6,767 nucleotides of DNA from TMED109 sp002684605 (GTDB lineage Bacteria; Pseudomonadota; Alphaproteobacteria; TMED109). Below, piece after piece: positions 6,348 through 6,767 of this stretch (positions are counted from its first letter, which is position 1; each line of letters opens with the position of its first letter). Position numbers and translations under genes: made by a program. The stretch is taken from positions 1-6,767 of the forward strand of contig CAJWSU010000046.1 of the NCBI GenBank assembly GCA_913046335.1. Direction: 5' to 3'. The notes under the pieces were generated by a model. That model was not told the DNA's origin, did no database searches, and was given only the letters and a program-made list of their open reading frames with translations.

Positions 6348-6668
6348 CTATCTATTTTTTGTAAAGTTATCAGCATACGATTTAATAATAATTTTTTTTT
6401 CCTTTGGCTGTATAATTTCTAAAGAAATTTTATTTTGTGCTGCATATCTTTCTAAATCATTTAAAGAATTAAATTTTAATTTAATTTGCTGTTTAATATC
6501 ACTCCCACCAGACCAACCCATTAAATTATCTTTTACATAATTTTTAGAAAATAAAGGCTCTAAAATCCAACAATCTCCTTTATGTTTACCTGACTGTGTA
6601 GCAGAAAATATATTTTTATATACTTTTGCACTTGTAAAATTAACAGTTTTAAATAATTCATTACTCAT
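6348..6668 (-). CDS. NDUFS4-like accessory subunit of NADH dehydrogenase (complex I)
   Basis: This 106-residue protein belongs to the ETC complex I subunit family related to mitochondrial NDUFS4 (18-kDa/AQDQ). The subunit binds the peripheral arm of complex I on the cytoplasmic side and stabilises it near the NADH-oxidising module. Signatures include AKVYKNIFSATQSGK (14-28), CWILEP (33-38), MGWSGGSD (50-57), a helix with RYAAQNKI (74-81) and the closing KSYADNF (96-102). Length is typical of the alphaproteobacterial form. The start is supported by AAGG (6678-6675), 6 nt before the ATG. The gene lies alone between tRNA-Pro (18 nt upstream) and tRNA-Arg (16 nt downstream), away from any nuo genes seen here. 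This family is the main reason for assigning the window to Alphaproteobacteria. Confidence 0.92.
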   Translation of the reverse strand: MSNELFKTVNFTSAKVYKNIFSATQSGKHKGDCWILEPLFSKNYVKDNLMGWSGGSDIKQQIKLKFNSLNDLERYAAQNKISLEIIQPKEKKIIIKSYADNFTKNR

Positions 6669-6674
6669 CTTAAA

Positions 6675-6678
6675 CCTT
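6675..6678 (-). promoter_or_regulatory. Ribosome binding site of the NDUFS4-like gene
   Basis: AAGG lies 6 nt before the ATG, inside the 18-nt gap after tRNA-Pro. That gap leaves no room for a separate promoter, so the message must begin within or upstream of the tRNA. Confidence 0.6.
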
Positions 6679-6686
6679 AATAAAAG

Positions 6687-6763
6687 TGGTCGGGGCGAAG
6701 TGATTCGAACACTCGACCCCCTGTTCCCAAAACAGGTGCGCTACCAGGCTGCGCTACGCCCCG
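6687..6763 (-). tRNA. tRNA-Pro (anticodon UGG)
   Basis: The complete 77-nt gene has encoded CCA (6689-6687). The acceptor stem CGGGGCG pairs perfectly with CGCCCCG, and the unusual C1-G72 pair is typical of bacterial tRNA-Pro. The D arm is GCGC/GCGC around AGCCTGGTA. The anticodon stem CCTGT/ACAGG holds loop TTTGGGA with TGG at 6729-6727 and G37. The T arm is GAGTG/CACTT around TTCGAAT, with one G-T pair. Only four bases precede it in the window, so its promoter is not visible. Confidence 0.97.
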
Positions 6764-6767
6764 ACAC

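Overview
The window is strongly AT-rich, compactly coded DNA, most likely from a streamlined alphaproteobacterium of marine type. The best taxonomic clue is a short NDUFS4-like accessory subunit of NADH dehydrogenase (complex I), a family that among bacteria is essentially alphaproteobacterial. Very short intergenic gaps, Lys/Ile/Asn-rich proteins and little GC-rich secondary structure outside the tRNAs fit a small, low-GC genome. I cannot name the lineage from sequence alone.

Positions 2-2310 (+ strand) carry a molybdate ABC importer operon. It holds the C-terminal part of the periplasmic binding protein ModA (cut by the window edge), the permease ModB and the ATPase ModC with its molybdate-binding C-terminal domain. 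The genes are 3 nt apart (modA/modB) or overlap by 1 nt (modB/modC).

Positions 2347-5584 (+ strand) carry three soluble metabolic enzymes. They are an acetolactate-synthase-like thiamine-diphosphate enzyme, a YdfG-like short-chain dehydrogenase and a HpcH/HpaI (GarL-like) class II pyruvate aldolase. The last two abut with no spacer and follow a good ribosome binding site. Together they look like a small catabolic set working on 2-keto acids and short hydroxy- or semialdehydes, but the substrate is not readable from sequence.

Positions 5585-6763 run on the minus strand. In transcription order they are tRNA-Pro(UGG), the NDUFS4-like subunit, tRNA-Arg(UCU), a conserved outer-membrane-type lipoprotein and a 35-codon single-pass membrane protein. 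The spacers in this block are 16 to 70 nt. The small protein ends exactly where the aldolase gene ends on the other strand, so the two transcription units converge with no gap.

No stretch longer than 300 bases lacks a gene. I saw no CRISPR array, insertion sequence, integrase, phage gene or defence system. The most useful second looks are the small membrane protein, the unpaired position in the tRNA-Arg anticodon stem, the tRNA-punctuated transcription unit and the undefined substrate of the enzyme cassette.
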